The translations under genes and the position numbers were made by a program. The notes beneath the pieces are model-generated. The model was not told where the DNA came from. It made no database searches and saw only the letters and a list, made by a program, of their open reading frames with translations. From NCBI GenBank assembly GCA_903828455.1, contig CAIKMJ010000030.1, forward strand, positions 50,035 through 114,034: a stretch of 64,000 nt of DNA, read 5' to 3'. Shown here one piece after another: positions 37,335-45,874 of the stretch; position 1 is the stretch's first letter; every line of letters begins with the position of its first letter. Origin of the DNA: an uncultured Acidobacteriia bacterium (GTDB lineage: Bacteria; Acidobacteriota; Terriglobia; Bryobacterales; Bryobacteraceae).

Positions 37335-38840
37335 TCAGGACTGCTTCATCGCTTCACCGGGCGGAACGGCCTGCTGGAGCGCCAATTTGGCGCCGTGCAG
37401 CGGCAGACGGACCACAAACGTGGTGCCCTTGCCCGGTTCGCTGGTGACGTCGATTTTGCCGCCATGGGCGCGCACGATCCACGCGACGAAGCTCAGTCCA
37501 AGCCCAAGCCCCTTTTCCGGAGAGGCCTGCTCGCCGGGTCCGCGAACGCGATAGAAGCGATCGAAGACGTGGGGCAGATGCTCGGCCGGAATGCCCTCGC
37601 CCGTGTCCTCCACGCGGATTTCCGCTTCGTCGTCCCGGCGGTCCACAATGACGCGAACCTCCCCGCCGGCGGGCGTGAATTTGATGGCGTTGGAGAGCAG
37701 ATTGGAGAGCATGCGTTCGATCTGCACCTGATCGAACTGGCCTGCGCAGCGAAATACATCGGCCCTGAAGGAGAGCCGCACGTCGCCGCCTTCGGCCGGG
37801 ATCTGGAACTGATCCACAATGTTTTCCGCGACGGTGACCAGATCGAGTTCCTGCTTCTGCAGCACCACCTGGCCGGTCTCGGCCTGCGACAACAACAGCA
37901 GCGCGCGCACAATTTGCGAGAGCCGCTCGATTTCGGAAAGCGAGTTAACGATGGCGTCGCGATACTGCTCGGTGGTCTGCGCGGTAAAAAGCGCCACTTC
38001 GAGCTGACCGCGTACAACGGTGATGGGCGTGCGCAGCTCATGCGAGACGTCGGTCGAAAACTGGCGCACCTGATTGAAGTTGATCTCGATGCGCTCGATC
38101 ATCTGATTGAACGTATGGATCAGCGTGTCGAGTTCGTCGCCGGCGCCGCGCACGGGGATGCGGAGGCTGAGGTTCGATCCGCTGATGCGGCGGGCGGCGC
38201 GCGCAATTTCCAGCACCGGGGAGAGCGCGCGCCCGGCGAACACCCATCCCATGAAACAGCCGGTCAGAATGACCAGCGGCACCAGACCGACGCCCAGATA
38301 CGTGAAGCGGTCCAGCAGTTTTCGCGAATCGGCGAGCGAACTGCCGATGGCCACATAGAAGCGCTGCTTCGAATCTTCGTCGTAAATATAGCTGGCGCGG
38401 ATGAGATACGGCACGCCTTTGGGATCGTTCTTGGTCCGCCAGACGGCCTGCTGCGAACGGACAACTTCGCGAATATCGGCGGGTTTATCGACGCCCATCG
38501 CTTCATACGTGGAAGAGACGTCCATCACCTTGCCCGCCGAATCCGCAATGAGGATCACGCTCTGCACGCGCGCGCCGATGCTGTTTTCTTCGGGGTCGTT
38601 GTGATCGTAATACCAGACGGGATGATAGTTGCCCTGGCCCTTGTCGCTCTCAATCCGCAGGTAAGCCTTGACGACGGCCCAGTTCTGATCCAGATCGCCG
38701 CGCACCTGCTGGTCGAGGCTCGACTCCAGCGTCTGGCGGAACAGCAGACTGACGCCGATCAGCAGCAGCGTGAAGACGACCGTGTAGACGGCGGTGAGGG
38801 TGAAACGAAGTCCGCGGGTGATGTGCTTGCGATCGGCCAC
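37335..38840 (-). CDS. Sensor histidine kinase (HAMP, HisKA, HATPase)
   Basis: 501 residues. Helix 1 (LTAVYTVVFTLLLIGVSLLF) and helix 2 (LGVGLVPLVILTGCFMGWVF) bracket a periplasmic sensor region of about 150 residues, followed by HAMP. The H-box is FSTDVSHELRTPITVVRGQ with the phosphorylated His; the ATP lid has N-box LLSNAIKFT, DTGEGI, and GLGLGLSF. Its likely partner is the response regulator at 40411-41133, but a PEP-CTERM gene separates them. No signal can be deduced. Confidence 0.94.
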   Translation of the reverse strand: MADRKHITRGLRFTLTAVYTVVFTLLLIGVSLLFRQTLESSLDQQVRGDLDQNWAVVKAYLRIESDKGQGNYHPVWYYDHNDPEENSIGARVQSVILIADSAGKVMDVSSTYEAMGVDKPADIREVVRSQQAVWRTKNDPKGVPYLIRASYIYDEDSKQRFYVAIGSSLADSRKLLDRFTYLGVGLVPLVILTGCFMGWVFAGRALSPVLEIARAARRISGSNLSLRIPVRGAGDELDTLIHTFNQMIERIEINFNQVRQFSTDVSHELRTPITVVRGQLEVALFTAQTTEQYRDAIVNSLSEIERLSQIVRALLLLSQAETGQVVLQKQELDLVTVAENIVDQFQIPAEGGDVRLSFRADVFRCAGQFDQVQIERMLSNLLSNAIKFTPAGGEVRVIVDRRDDEAEIRVEDTGEGIPAEHLPHVFDRFYRVRGPGEQASPEKGLGLGLSFVAWIVRAHGGKIDVTSEPGKGTTFVVRLPLHGAKLALQQAVPPGEAMKQS

Positions 38841-38912
38841 TGCGTCTTCACTTTACACCCCGACCGGGAAAGCATGGCGCCGGACACTGCCGCCGCCGCG
38901 TCTTTGCGAGAC

Positions 38913-40340
38913 TCAGGGACGCTGCCGGCCGGATCCGCCCGCTTTCCGCGCCCGCCACGTCTGCGCCAGACACATCAGCGCCAGACCGCTCAGGCCCGGC
39001 AGCCAGGTGCCGGGCTCGGGAGTCGCCTGCGCAAGGTTGAATTCATAAATCGCCCCCTGGCCGAGTCCCCCGATTTCATTGACCTGACCGTTCGTCGACA
39101 TGTCTTCCAGAAACAAATTGTTGCCGATTACGGCGACGCCGTCGAGGTGCCCGACGCCCGGCGTTTGATCGTCGAGAATCGGAACCAGCATTCCGGAAGC
39201 GAAGTCGTAGTAGAACACCGCGTTCTCGTAGTTCGCCGTGCCGCCCAGATCGAAGTTGCCGTGGAAGGTCGCGATGACTCCGCCCTGGTTGCCGACGAAG
39301 GAAAACTCGCTCGGCGTAAGATACGCCAGCGCCGAAATGCCCTCGCCATTCTGCAGAACTCCATTGGAATCGGCCTTTGGCGTGAACGCCACCAGCGGCG
39401 GCGTGGCAGTCGGATCGCCGTTGACGTACTGTCCGGTCGCAAAATTGACATACGAATTGGGGAACCCGAAGTCGACCACCGACTTGCCGATCTGGCTCGC
39501 GGGGATCAGCTTCAGCGTGTCGGCGCCCAGTTCGTTGGGACTATGCAGACCGTCGATGCCGTTATCGCCAATCAGCAGATCGCCGGCCGCATTCACCGAA
39601 AGCGCAAACGGATTCCGCAGGCCCGTGGCAATCTGCTGCGGCGCCGACGTAATCTGCACCGAATTCGCCGATGTCGACTGTACCGTCATGCTGTAAACGG
39701 AGTCTCCGTTCAGCGAGACGTTGTTCAGCCCCATGCCGCTGACAGATACCGTTGCCGTGGTCTGCGCCTGGTCGGCTGCCGAGCCGACGATGAAGTAGAT
39801 TGTGCTGGTGGCGCCCGCGCCCGGCACCACCAGCGACATACCGTTGCTGTGCTCCCAGGAGGGCGCAATCGCTGAAGGGTAGGTGAAAGCTATGCTGCCG
39901 ATCGTGGCGCCGCCCGGGCTGACGAAGGACATCGTCCGCGTGCCCGTGCCGCCGGCCGCTCCGGCGCCGCTGTCGACCACCATCACGCCGTCGGAAAGCG
40001 ACTTCACGCTCGTCACCATTCCCGCGAAGCTGCCGGCTACCTGCGTCGGCGCACCGAAAGCGCCGTTACCCAGACCCGGAAGCTGCCAGGCGGATCCGGT
40101 TGCCTGCGGTCCCGTGCCGTATACGAGCCCCGCGGGATTGGTCGTGGTGGTCTGCCCGAACAGCAGCGAGCCGCCGGGACCGACCGAAAGCCCGTAGGAA
40201 AAATCCAGCCCGGTGTCGAGGACCGTACCCGAAACCGAGCCGGGCCCGCCAGCCTGCGAAAAATTGAGTGTAAATGGAGCTATCGGAGCAGCAAAAGCGG
40301 GAAGACTGACGACGAACGCGAGAATACTTTTCTTCAGCAT
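38913..40340 (-). CDS. PEP-CTERM surface/secreted protein, beta-propeller-like
   Basis: 475 residues from ATG 40340 (signal peptide KKSILAFVVSLPAFA); a GTG at 40361 would add seven residues. Repeated glycine-rich beta segments (such as GDLLIGDNGIDGLHSPNELG and NLFLEDMSTNGQVNEIGG) suggest a propeller or beta-sandwich. The C-terminus TPEPGTWLPGLSGLALMCL followed by TWRARKAG is a PEP-CTERM sorting signal: PEP motif, helix, basic tail, which is cut by exosortase. It lies between a response regulator and a histidine kinase on the same strand. Confidence 0.85.
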   Translation of the reverse strand: MLKKSILAFVVSLPAFAAPIAPFTLNFSQAGGPGSVSGTVLDTGLDFSYGLSVGPGGSLLFGQTTTTNPAGLVYGTGPQATGSAWQLPGLGNGAFGAPTQVAGSFAGMVTSVKSLSDGVMVVDSGAGAAGGTGTRTMSFVSPGGATIGSIAFTYPSAIAPSWEHSNGMSLVVPGAGATSTIYFIVGSAADQAQTTATVSVSGMGLNNVSLNGDSVYSMTVQSTSANSVQITSAPQQIATGLRNPFALSVNAAGDLLIGDNGIDGLHSPNELGADTLKLIPASQIGKSVVDFGFPNSYVNFATGQYVNGDPTATPPLVAFTPKADSNGVLQNGEGISALAYLTPSEFSFVGNQGGVIATFHGNFDLGGTANYENAVFYYDFASGMLVPILDDQTPGVGHLDGVAVIGNNLFLEDMSTNGQVNEIGGLGQGAIYEFNLAQATPEPGTWLPGLSGLALMCLAQTWRARKAGGSGRQRP

Positions 40341-40410
40341 CCGGAAAAAAAAGTTTAGCACCGGAATTCCGTCTGCCGGCAGCCGATTGTTTTACCGGCA
40401 ATGCGCCGCG

Positions 40411-41133
40411 TCAGATTTGCGATTCGGGCTGCGAATCTTCCGCCTGGTGCGAGGCCGCGCCCTTTTCCGGCGCTTCGATCATGTAACCGATGCCGCGCAC
40501 CGTGTGGATCAGCTTCTGCTGAAAACGATCGTCGATTTTGCTGCGCAAATGGCGAATATAGACGTCGACGATGTTGGTGAGCCCGTCGTAATCCATATCC
40601 CAGACGTGCTCCACGATCATGGTGCGGCTCAGCGGACGGCCCTTGTTGCGCATCATGTATTCGAGGATGCCGAACTCCTTCGGCGCCAGTTCGATGGATT
40701 CCGCCCCGCGCGTGACCTTGCGGCGCGCGCAGTCGAGAGCAAGGTCGGCCACCTGAAGCCGCTCCGGAGCCGGCTGGCCGCGACGCAGCAGCGCGCGGAC
40801 ACGGGCCAGCAGTTCCACAAATGCGAAGGGTTTGGTGAGGTAATCGTCGGCGCCGGTTTCAAGGCCTTTGACGCGGTCGTCCAGTTGCCCGCGCGCGCTC
40901 AGGATGAGCACCGGCGGTCCGGCGCGACGGCTGCGAATTCGCTCCAGCACCTTCAGGCCATCCATGTCGGGCAGCCCGAGATCGAGGATCACCAGATCGT
41001 AGTCGGTGTCGTGCGTGAACTGCAGCGCATTGGCGCCGTCGTGCGCCACGTCGATTGCATAGCCCGCGCCCTGCAGTCCGCGACCGAGGAAATCGGCAAT
41101 CTTCTTCTCGTCCTCAACAACGAGTATCCGCAT
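40411..41133 (-). CDS. OmpR/CusR-family response regulator
   Basis: 240 residues. Receiver domain: MRILVVEDEKKIADFL acidic pair, phosphoacceptor Asp in DLVILDLGLPDMDG near residue 51, SARGQLDDRV with the Ser, and DDYLTKPF with the Lys. The winged-helix effector has LAPKEFGILEYMM, VEHVWDMDYD and VDVYIRHLRSKID. C-terminal extra tail of about 20 residues. Most likely works with the histidine kinase at 37335-38840. Confidence 0.95.
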   Translation of the reverse strand: MRILVVEDEKKIADFLGRGLQGAGYAIDVAHDGANALQFTHDTDYDLVILDLGLPDMDGLKVLERIRSRRAGPPVLILSARGQLDDRVKGLETGADDYLTKPFAFVELLARVRALLRRGQPAPERLQVADLALDCARRKVTRGAESIELAPKEFGILEYMMRNKGRPLSRTMIVEHVWDMDYDGLTNIVDVYIRHLRSKIDDRFQQKLIHTVRGIGYMIEAPEKGAASHQAEDSQPESQI

Positions 41134-41184
41134 TCTGCTAACTAGGTTACTCCGATGGCTCGTTTGTTACATTGAACAGCACGG

Positions 41185-41994
41185 ATGCGCCGACCGCTGC
41201 TTAGCCTGGCCTCGCTGTTGCTTGCCGTGAGCGCTCCGGCCACAGCCCAGAAGGCCGCACCCCGCGGCACACGGCAGGACGCACCCGCGACACCCGATCC
41301 GGCGATCTGGGAACTGACCTTCGCCGACGATTTTTCGGCCGCGCCCGCAGGCACCGGCCCCGACCTCACGAAATGGACGCTGCACGACCCGTGGGGCACC
41401 GCGCGCCCGCGCGAACTGCAGGGCTATGCGCCGGATGCGGCGCAGCGCACGCCCGGCCTGCTGCGCCTCACGGCCAGCCGCGCCGCGGTGGCGTACGACG
41501 GCCGCACTCGCGACTACCGCTCCGGCATCGTCTCCACCTTCGGCCTGTTTTCGCAGGCGTTCGGGCGCTTCGAAATCCGCTGCCGCATTGCGGCGGGCGC
41601 GGGCCTCGCGTCTTCGTTGCGGCTCCTGCCGGTCCCGCTGGCGCAGTTGCCGGAAATCGACGTCTTCGCGGCATCCGGCGGCGAGCCCTCGAAGGTTCAT
41701 TTCGCGCACCAGTGGGGCAACGAGCAGACCACGCGATCCTTCTACGATTCCTACCCCGCGCCAGACCTTTCCGCGGGCTTCCACACCTTCGCCGTTGAGT
41801 GGGACAAGACCAGCATCGCGTGGTTCCTCGACGGCAAACTGACGATGCGCTCCACCGAAGGCGTCCCGCAGCAGGCCATGTTTCTGGTTGCCGATCTGGC
41901 CGTCGGCGGCGTGCTTGCGGGAGTGCCGGACGAGCGAACCAGCTTCCCGGCGTCGTTCGACATCGAATACATCCGCGTCTACCGCCGCCGCTGA
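41185..41994 (+). CDS. Secreted GH16-like family protein, altered active site
   Basis: 269 residues with a signal peptide (LLSLASLLLAVSAPATAQ). The jelly-roll shows WELTFADDFSAAPAGTGPDL, RSGIVSTFGLFSQAFGRFEI and FHTFAVEWDKTSIAWFLDGK, as in GH16 laminarinase/kappa-carrageenase relatives. The active-site strand reads LPEIDVFAASGG: the nucleophile Glu and the Asp are present, but the acid/base Glu of E-x-D-x-x-E is Ala. It may bind rather than cleave beta-glucans. Followed closely by a methyltransferase gene. Confidence 0.87.
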   Translation: MRRPLLSLASLLLAVSAPATAQKAAPRGTRQDAPATPDPAIWELTFADDFSAAPAGTGPDLTKWTLHDPWGTARPRELQGYAPDAAQRTPGLLRLTASRAAVAYDGRTRDYRSGIVSTFGLFSQAFGRFEIRCRIAAGAGLASSLRLLPVPLAQLPEIDVFAASGGEPSKVHFAHQWGNEQTTRSFYDSYPAPDLSAGFHTFAVEWDKTSIAWFLDGKLTMRSTEGVPQQAMFLVADLAVGGVLAGVPDERTSFPASFDIEYIRVYRRR

Positions 41995-42018
41995 GCCGCC
42001 GCGGGCTAGAATAACGGC

Positions 42019-43344
42019 TTGGCACAAACCGATTCCCCTACCAACGGCGGCGCCGCGATTCCGGCTTCCGTGCAGGACCGCATGCGCGCGGACTGGAACG
42101 AACGCGCCCGCGAAGACGCCCACTACTACGTCGCCTTCGGCCGCCGCGAACAGGATGACGACGAGTTCTTCGCCACCGCCGCCGACGTCATCCGCGATCT
42201 GGAAGGCGAACTGAAACGCCTGCCGCCGGACGGCCCCGCGCCCACGCGGCGCGCCCTCGAAATCGGCTGCGGCCCCGGCCGGCTGATGCGGCCCATGAGC
42301 CGGCACTTCGCCGAAATCCATGGCGTCGACGTATCGGACGAAATGGTGCGCCAGGCGAAGGAAAAGCTGCGCGGCGTCCCGCATGCGCATCCACACGCCA
42401 TCGGCGGCAGCGATCTTGCGCTGTTCCCCGACGAGCACTTCGATTTCGTCTACTCCTACGCCGTCTTTCAGCACATTCCCGGCGCGGACGTTGTCTTCTC
42501 CTACCTGCGCGAAACCGTGCGCGTGCTGAAGCCCGGCGGCTTCGCGCGGCTGCAGATCTGCGGCCTTCCGCGGGAGGACAAAGAAGCCACCACGTGGGAT
42601 GGCGCGCGCATCTCCGCCGATGAAGTGCGCGCCTTCGCGCGCGCTCAGGGCGTGCGACTGCTTTCGCTCACCGGCGTCGATACGCAGTATATGTGGACCA
42701 CGTGGCAGAAGCCTCCGCTGCAATCCCCCGTGCCGGCCGCTTCCTGCGTGATCCGCTCGGTCTCCAATGCCTTCAGCGGCGAGCAGGCCGTGCCTTCGGA
42801 AGGGCGCCTCGCCTGTGCCACGCTGTGGATCGAAGGGCTGCCGGCGGCCTGCGATCTCAACTCGCTGCGCGCATACATCGGCGGCGCCGAAGGCACGGGC
42901 TGCTACATCGGTCCCGCTGTCAACGGTCTTTCGCAGTTCAATGTCTTTTTGCCGAAAGGCGTGCGCACCGGCATCGTTCCGGTGCGGCTGGAGTGGCGCG
43001 GCGCTCCCGTGGCGCAGGATGCCAGCGTGCGCATCATCACGCCGGGGCCCGCCGTGCCGCGGCTCACGGCGGTAAGTGACGGCGTCAATCTGATGTCGTA
43101 TCAGCACATCGGAAGCGGCACCATGAAGGTTGCGATCGAAGAAGCGGGGTCTATTGAAGGCTTCGCCGCAACGGTGGATGGCCGCGATGTGGAACGCATT
43201 GAAACCTTCCGCACCGATCCGCTTGCCAATCGCTGGGAAGTCAACTTTCATCTGCCGGCAGGCACGGCGGCGGGCGGGCACGTGCTCGAAATTCACCTCG
43301 GCCGCCGGCTGCTGACCAGAATCGGCATCGAGGTTACGCAATGA
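42019..43344 (+). CDS. SAM-dependent methyltransferase with C-terminal Ig-like domain
   Basis: 441 residues from TTG 42019; ATG 42082, with AGGA four bases before it, would make 420 residues starting RADWNERAREDAHYYVAFG. Residues about 75-200 are a class I methyltransferase: motif I RRALEIGCGPGRLMRPM, VDVSDEM, FDFVYSYAVFQHI and VLKPGGFARLQI. After about residue 260 comes a beta-rich domain (LWIEGLPAACDLNSLRAYIGG, GIVPVRLEWRG) resembling the Ig-like modules of acidobacterial surface proteins. No signal peptide. The stop overlaps the next start as ATGA. Confidence 0.82.
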   Translation: MAQTDSPTNGGAAIPASVQDRMRADWNERAREDAHYYVAFGRREQDDDEFFATAADVIRDLEGELKRLPPDGPAPTRRALEIGCGPGRLMRPMSRHFAEIHGVDVSDEMVRQAKEKLRGVPHAHPHAIGGSDLALFPDEHFDFVYSYAVFQHIPGADVVFSYLRETVRVLKPGGFARLQICGLPREDKEATTWDGARISADEVRAFARAQGVRLLSLTGVDTQYMWTTWQKPPLQSPVPAASCVIRSVSNAFSGEQAVPSEGRLACATLWIEGLPAACDLNSLRAYIGGAEGTGCYIGPAVNGLSQFNVFLPKGVRTGIVPVRLEWRGAPVAQDASVRIITPGPAVPRLTAVSDGVNLMSYQHIGSGTMKVAIEEAGSIEGFAATVDGRDVERIETFRTDPLANRWEVNFHLPAGTAAGGHVLEIHLGRRLLTRIGIEVTQ

Positions 43345-44729
43345 CGCGACTGGCGCTGGCGATTGGCCTTGCCGCCGGCGTCAGTCTCTTCGCCGCAACT
43401 CCGGAAGAACTGCTGCGAACGGCGCTGCTTGCAAAGACCGGCGCTGTCACGCTGCCAAAGGGCGTGATCGAAATCTCGCGGGAAATCGTACTGCCGGCCG
43501 ACGCGCACGACCTCGACCTCCGCGCCGCCGGCCTCACTCTCAAAGCTTCCGCGGCATTTCGCGGCCGCGCCCTGCTGGTGCTGCCATCGGGCAGGAACAT
43601 CAGGATCACCGATCTTTCGCTCGATGGCAACCGCGACGCCGTGGCCCGGCCGCTCGGCCTGCCGCCATCGGAAACGATGTTCGCCCGCTACGTACCGAAC
43701 AACGGCATCCTCGCCGAAACCGTGACGGGGCTTGAAATCGCCGGCCTTCACGCGACGCAAATCGCGGGATTCGCGGTACTCGTCAACGCCGGAAAATCGG
43801 TCCGCATTCACAACGCGGAAATCACCGACAGCGGCGGCCTCAACGCACTCAAACGCAACAACACCACCGGCGGCATCCTGCTCGAAGAAGGCACCACGGA
43901 CTTCGAAGTGCTCGACTGCCGCATCCGCAACGTGCGCGGCAACGGCATCTGGACGCACTCTCTTTACAAGTCGCCGCGCAACGCCCGCGGCCGCATTGCG
44001 GGCAACGAATTCGCGCTCATCGCCCGCGACGCCATCCAGATCGGCCACGCCACGGAAATGCGCGTGGAGAACAACCGCGGCACGATGATCGGCTACCCGG
44101 CGCCGGAGGTCGATCTCGAAGGCCAGGCCTTTCCGGTAGGCGTCGATACGGCGGGCAACGTCGATCAGAGCATCTATCGCGGCAATACTTTCGAGGAGAT
44201 CGACGGCAAGTGTTTCGACCTCGATGGCTTTCACGACGGCGAAGTGAGCGGCAACACCTGCATCAACCGCGAAGCCGTGAAGGCGTATCCGTACGGCAAC
44301 TTCGGCATCATCATGAACAACACGAATCCGGACATGATGTCGCGCAACATCCGGATCACCGGCAACACGCTCGATGGCGAACTGTTCGGCGGCATCTTCA
44401 TCATCGGCTCGGGCAACAAGGTCACGGGAAATCGCCTGCTGCATCTGAACATGGCGCACTGCAACGACCCGGGCCCCATCAACTGCAACTACGCGCCGAA
44501 TCAGCCCGAACTGCTGCGCACCGGCATCTATCTGGGGGCCGGCGCCGAACGCCCCGACCCGGCGAAGGGCAACACCGTGGAAGGCAATGAAATCTCCGGT
44601 TACGGGATGTCGAATCACTGCATCGCGGCCGCGCCCGGCGTGAGTCTTGCGGCGAATTCGATCGCTAAGAATGAGTGCTCGGACGAGGCTTCGCTGGCGT
44701 TTTTTGCGCCACCCGCGATACCGCGTTGA
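43341..44729 (+). CDS. Secreted right-handed parallel beta-helix protein
   Basis: 462 residues with a short signal peptide (LALAIGLAAGVSLFA). Many imperfect coils with N and G ladders (for example GNTCINREAVKAYPYGNFGIIMNN, ITGNTLDGELFGGIFIIGSGN) indicate a pectate-lyase-like beta-helix, the fold of polysaccharide lyases, epimerases and some phage spikes. A catalytic set is not identifiable by eye. Coupled to the methyltransferase gene (ATGA). Its 3' end overlaps the converging UvrC-like gene by 65 bp. Confidence 0.85.
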   Translation: MTRLALAIGLAAGVSLFAATPEELLRTALLAKTGAVTLPKGVIEISREIVLPADAHDLDLRAAGLTLKASAAFRGRALLVLPSGRNIRITDLSLDGNRDAVARPLGLPPSETMFARYVPNNGILAETVTGLEIAGLHATQIAGFAVLVNAGKSVRIHNAEITDSGGLNALKRNNTTGGILLEEGTTDFEVLDCRIRNVRGNGIWTHSLYKSPRNARGRIAGNEFALIARDAIQIGHATEMRVENNRGTMIGYPAPEVDLEGQAFPVGVDTAGNVDQSIYRGNTFEEIDGKCFDLDGFHDGEVSGNTCINREAVKAYPYGNFGIIMNNTNPDMMSRNIRITGNTLDGELFGGIFIIGSGNKVTGNRLLHLNMAHCNDPGPINCNYAPNQPELLRTGIYLGAGAERPDPAKGNTVEGNEISGYGMSNHCIAAAPGVSLAANSIAKNECSDEASLAFFAPPAIPR

Positions 44730-45849
44730 CCAGTTTGCGATAGGGCGGCTTTTCCCAGTCATCGAAGAGAATCAGTTCGCCGTCACGCCAGCTGGAATAG
44801 AACCACCGGGCAACCACGGCGAGCCGTTCCATGCGTTCCACGGGCGCCGGCGCGTGTCCTTCGCCGGCAACCGCCGTCGACAGCTCACGGATGCGCGCGT
44901 CGAGCGAAACCGAGCGCCCGTCCGCCGGAGTGAATTCGATGCGCGTGAATCCGCGCCACACGCCGCCGCGCAGCCAGCCCAGTTCCACGGCGTCGGCGGC
45001 GGATGACGGCACCACAGCGACGGCGTTGAGATGCGCAACGTCGCGGCACATCTCATCGCTGAGCGCGAGCACTTCGGCGATGCGCTGGCAGCGCTGGTGC
45101 ATCATCGCGGCGCCTTCGAAATCCATCTCGCCGCTCAGACGCTCGCGCGCGCTCTCAGCCAGCGCGCTCAGCGAGCGCCCGTTCGTGCTCAGAAATGCCG
45201 CCACCCGCGCCGCCTCGCCGCGATACTCCTCCACCCCCACCGCCTGCTGGCAGGGGCGCAGACAGCGGCCCATTTCGCCGTAAATGCAGCCGGGATGATC
45301 CGGCGACGGTGCCAGATCCTCGTGGCATCTGCGCAGCTGGAAGAGATCCAGAAACTCCGACTCAAACCGCGCCGCCCCGGCCCGGTTGCGGAACGGCCCG
45401 TAGTAAACCGCCTTCGCCCTGCCGATGTGATTCGTCACCTGCGTGCGCGGGAAGGCATTCGAGAGCACGAGCTTCACATACGGCGGCATGCGCAGCCGGA
45501 TCGCGTCGCGGTATGACGTTCCGAAATGCGCCCGCGCCTGCTCCAGCAGCAGCATCTGCGCTTCGAGCCGCGAACCCGTCAACCGGTACTCCAGCCGCTC
45601 CGCCGTGCCCCGCAGATTCAGCGCCTTCGACGGCGCGCCGGCGGCCGCTTCCGGGCGCTCCGTCAGCAGCCGCAGCAGCCGCTTGCGCAGCACGTTGGTG
45701 CGCGCGAGGAAAGGCTTTGCCGGCGCGCTCCCCGTCTGCGCGGGCCACAACAAAAAAACGGCGGGCCGGTTGGGAAGTTCCCCAAGGGCCCGCTCCATTT
45801 CCTGCGCTGCGTTTTCCTGCCCGCGATGCGGAAGCGGAAGTTCAGTCAC
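44665..45849 (-). CDS. UvrC-like protein: degenerate GIY-YIG plus UVR domain, no RNase H half
   Basis: 394 residues against about 600 for UvrC. The N-terminal region (AVFLLWPAQTGSAPAKPFLARTNVLRKRLLRLL and EAQMLLLE) aligns with GIY-YIG: the Arg after the Asn and the Glu are present, but the GIY tyrosine and YVG motif are not. YYGPFRNRAGAARF and CHEDLAPSPDHPGCIYGEMGRCLRPC match the UvrC middle, and LSGEMDFEGAAMMHQRCQRI is the UVR helix pair. The RNase H-like C-terminal endonuclease is missing. Resembles Cho-type short UvrC relatives. Follows pntB by 25 bp on the same strand. Confidence 0.82.
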   Translation of the reverse strand: MTELPLPHRGQENAAQEMERALGELPNRPAVFLLWPAQTGSAPAKPFLARTNVLRKRLLRLLTERPEAAAGAPSKALNLRGTAERLEYRLTGSRLEAQMLLLEQARAHFGTSYRDAIRLRMPPYVKLVLSNAFPRTQVTNHIGRAKAVYYGPFRNRAGAARFESEFLDLFQLRRCHEDLAPSPDHPGCIYGEMGRCLRPCQQAVGVEEYRGEAARVAAFLSTNGRSLSALAESARERLSGEMDFEGAAMMHQRCQRIAEVLALSDEMCRDVAHLNAVAVVPSSAADAVELGWLRGGVWRGFTRIEFTPADGRSVSLDARIRELSTAVAGEGHAPAPVERMERLAVVARWFYSSWRDGELILFDDWEKPPYRKLVNAVSRVAQKTPAKPRPSTHS

Positions 45850-45874
45850 CGGCTTCCATTTCAGACGGCCTTCG

